This document shows positions 62,121-64,000 of a DNA stretch of 64,000 bases, piece after piece. The translations under genes were made by a program, and so were the position numbers. The notes under the pieces are model-generated. The model was not told where the DNA came from and ran no database searches. It saw only the letters and a program-made list of their open reading frames with translations. The number at the start of each line of letters is the position of its first letter. Position 1 is the stretch's first letter. Source of the stretch: Hypericum androsaemum (Eukaryota; Streptophyta; Magnoliopsida; Malpighiales; Hypericaceae); NCBI GenBank assembly GCA_963995505.1, contig OZ023194.1, forward strand, positions 13,822,428 to 13,886,427, read 5' to 3'.

Positions 62121-62561
62121 ATGGGTTCGAGAACGAACATCAATGTGGAGTACATCACAAACATGTACGAGCAGTCGTCGCCGATGTCGACCTGCACGGT
62201 CGAGCTGCAGCTCCGACACCGATACCAGCTACGGATCCCGAGCAACGAGGGGGTGCTTATCTTGGTGGAGGATGTCGTAACTCCAGAGCGGCGGACCTCC
62301 ACCAAGATCCCGCTCCTCTCCTCAACCCCTCTTTGGCAAGAGCTCTACCTCTCACGCCTCTTCTCAGGGCTCAACCTCGACCGCTCCCTCCTTGCGTCCC
62401 TCCGCTCCAAGGTCGCAGACACCGCGTCGCTCTTCGTCGGGACCAAGTCCTCCTTCTGCATCATTGCTAAGGTCATCATCTTCACGACCGAGCTCCTCTC
62501 TAAGGAGGAGACCGACCGGATCGCTGCTGAGTTCGTCAATCCGCTAGCAATGAGCTCTTAG
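62121..62561 (+). CDS. Uncharacterised intronless protein, paralogue A
   Basis: 146 aa from the ATG at 62121 (MGSRTNINVEYITNMYE); extension upstream to 62079 would need a TTG start. It shares long blocks with the protein at 62816-63334: RHRYQLRIPSNEGV, ILVED, LASLRSKVAD and a C-terminal EET-RIAA-F. I do not recognise the family. It has no signal peptide, membrane segment or metal motif, and consists of a central beta-like block followed by a Leu-rich helical part. Compared with copy B it has lost short stretches (the PAGEPP loop and the AASA loop) and has lower GC, so it may be drifting. Product and function unknown. Confidence 0.65.
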   Translation: MGSRTNINVEYITNMYEQSSPMSTCTVELQLRHRYQLRIPSNEGVLILVEDVVTPERRTSTKIPLLSSTPLWQELYLSRLFSGLNLDRSLLASLRSKVADTASLFVGTKSSFCIIAKVIIFTTELLSKEETDRIAAEFVNPLAMSS

Positions 62562-62815
62562 CATGTTGTATAGTGCATGCACGTGACCATTAGCAAACCG
62601 AGTTAAATATGTGTCACTAAAGTGTCCAAACGTACACGAAAACCTATTTAGAGTCAACATAGAATCTTTTCAACTATAGATTGATACTAATTAAGAGCCT
62701 ACTTGGTTTGCAAATACACAAAGGCAAAGGGCCTTCCTCTTTCTTTAATACGCTCCGTTTTAGAAAAAGAAAACAAACAATTTCCCCAACAAAAAACCGG
62801 CGAGGAACGAAGTCA

Positions 62816-63334
62816 ATGGGATCGATCCCTAAATTCAACGGCGGCGGCGACAGCAAGGTGGAGTTCTTCATAAACCTGTACGAGGCGTCCCCGCCGGCTG
62901 GGGAACCGCCGTCGCCGATGCCGATATGCACGATCGAGCTCCACATGCGGCACCGGTACCAGCTCCGGATCCCGAGCAACGAGGGGGTGATGATCCTCGT
63001 GGAGGACATCCTGACGCCGGAGTGGCGCACCTCCTCCAGGCTCCCCCTCCTCTCTTCGGTGTCCCTCTGGCGGGAGCTCTACATGCCGGGACTCTTCGCC
63101 GGCCTCAACCTCGACCCCGACCTCCTCGCCTCGCTCCGATCCAAGGTCGCCGACGCCGCCTCCTCCCTCCTCGCCGCCTCCGCCGGGACCAAATCCTCCT
63201 CCTTCGCCATCGTCGCCAAGGTCGGCGTCCTCCAGAACGAGATCCTCTCCGAGGAGGAGACCGGTCGGATCGCCGCCGACTTCGCCAACTCCCCGCCTTC
63301 GCCTCCACCGGATCCGGCGACCTACGATTCTTAG
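62816..63334 (+). CDS. Uncharacterised intronless protein, paralogue B
   Basis: 172 aa from the ATG at 62816 (MGSIPKFNGGGDSKVEFFIN). A TTG-initiated extension to 62681 is not credible. Blocks: PICTIELHMRHRYQLRIPSN, EGVMILVEDILTPEWRTSS, LPLLSSVSLWRELYMPGLFA, GLNLDPDLLASLRSKVADAA, then an Ala/Ser-rich loop, an AIVAKVGVL strand, an acidic LSEEETGRIAADFA helix and a Pro-rich tail. Very high GC at third positions contrasts with the AT-rich surroundings and with copy A. It lies 254 bp downstream of copy A in the same orientation, a tandem duplication. I do not recognise the family; conservation of both open frames argues that it is protein-coding. Confidence 0.75.
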   Translation: MGSIPKFNGGGDSKVEFFINLYEASPPAGEPPSPMPICTIELHMRHRYQLRIPSNEGVMILVEDILTPEWRTSSRLPLLSSVSLWRELYMPGLFAGLNLDPDLLASLRSKVADAASSLLAASAGTKSSSFAIVAKVGVLQNEILSEEETGRIAADFANSPPSPPPDPATYDS

Positions 63335-64000
63335 CCGGCGGGGATCTCTGCCGTAGTTCAATTCTTCTCTGCGATTTAGAGATTTTGTTTTTATTTTTAT
63401 TTTTTGTCCGGTGGTTATTGAGGGAGGGGTAAATTAGGAAAATAACTGTCTTGGATGGCGGGCGGCCGTAAAGAACGCCGCTTTGTTGCGTTTATTTTAA
63501 GACACGAACAAGTCAACTTACGACATTTATGTCCTTACCTGTGTTAGTTTTGGTGTTGTATTAATACCGAAAAAAATGTATTACTGTTGTATGAAGCGAA
63601 GGTTGTTGGACTTGCACTGATTCTAGTGAGTTGTTACTGGTAGCATGACGTGGATGGATCAATTTCCGGACAATTTTTGGCATATACAAGTGATTCCCAC
63701 TGGAGAACGGATTGAGTGGGGACTAAAGAAATTTAGTCCACAGGTGGGGACTCCATTCTTAGCCCTCAGATTAGATTGGGTGTTCAAATCAATCAATCTG
63801 ATGGTCCAAAATTGTCAGGGACATTTCTGACTTTTTCACACTACAAAATACTAATTTTGAATATTAAAATAGCCAAACTCTTCCTCTCCCATATCAATTA
63901 AATTTTTTTGGCCTACCTCCCTCCTTTCTCTCACGTTTCCCTCCACTCTTCCATACTCTTCCATAATCTTCCCTCCCACGTTGCCCTCTGTCTCCTCTTC
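63335..64000. other. Intergenic region to the right edge
   Basis: Holds the 3' end of paralogue B. The last 100 bases are rich in CCTCC and CTCTTCC pyrimidine motifs and could begin another gene leader beyond the window. The 61-aa frame at 63645-63830 is not supported. Confidence 0.5.

Noticed and set aside
1..64000. CRISPR arrays, bacterial operons, tRNA or rRNA genes
   Set aside because: No regularly spaced repeat array, no polycistronic gene order and no cloverleaf or rRNA signature was recognised by eye. A tRNAscan run would be decisive for tRNAs.

Overview
This is a nuclear genome window from a flowering plant. Genes are split by GT-AG introns in AT-rich DNA. The orthologues are plant proteins (HDA5-type histone deacetylase, PDCB-type X8 protein, respiratory burst oxidase, CAND-type 7-TM protein). 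LTR retrotransposons, a TRIM and Mutator-type elements lie between and inside the genes. There is no bacterial or organellar gene organisation. The species cannot be named. The nearness of the PDCB, DExH14 and HDA5 genes recalls the same three on Arabidopsis chromosome 5, which favours a eudicot but does not prove it.

Layout. 1-4037: 5' part of an Athila-type Ty3/gypsy retrotransposon on the minus strand (gag-protease frame open to the window edge, tRNA-Asp primer site, 1.6-kb LTR). 5178-7164 (+): CAND-type 7-TM protein, six coding exons. 7853-27262 (-): a 49-exon gene for the double-cassette Ski2-like helicase DExH14 (ASCC3 orthologue, about 2110 aa), with a TRIM in one intron. 28530-29804: solo LTR with a perfect 5-bp target duplication. 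30159-34237 (+): PDCB-like callose-binding X8 protein. 35164-36317 (-): splicing factor SF3B5. 38107-39398: Mutator-like element carrying gene-like fragments. 40059-45206 (+): HDA5-type class II histone deacetylase. 46197-48521 (-): JJJ1/DNAJC21-type ribosome-biogenesis J protein. It is divergent from 49547-52559 (+), mitochondrial ATP synthase gamma, with a small Mutator-type element between them. 53204-57931 (-): respiratory burst NADPH oxidase with a short N-terminus. 59415-61113: second copy of the Mutator-like family, with a perfect 9-bp target duplication, about 600 bp of purine repeat and a nested LTR-like insertion. 62121-63334 (+): two tandem intronless paralogues of unrecognised function.

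The genes are independent housekeeping or signalling loci, not a pathway cluster. DExH14 (ribosome quality control), SF3B5 (spliceosome) and the J protein (60S maturation) share an RNA/ribosome theme only loosely. The most unusual content is mobile: three Mutator-type elements that share a terminal motif. One of them contains, in reverse orientation, about 100 bp nearly identical to intron 1 of the CAND gene at the other end of the window, next to a GC-rich stretch resembling the N-terminus of plant WDR11 proteins.

Exon coordinates were read by eye from splice signals and protein-family conservation. Total lengths and reading-frame phases close for every gene listed. UTR ends and transcription starts were not determined.
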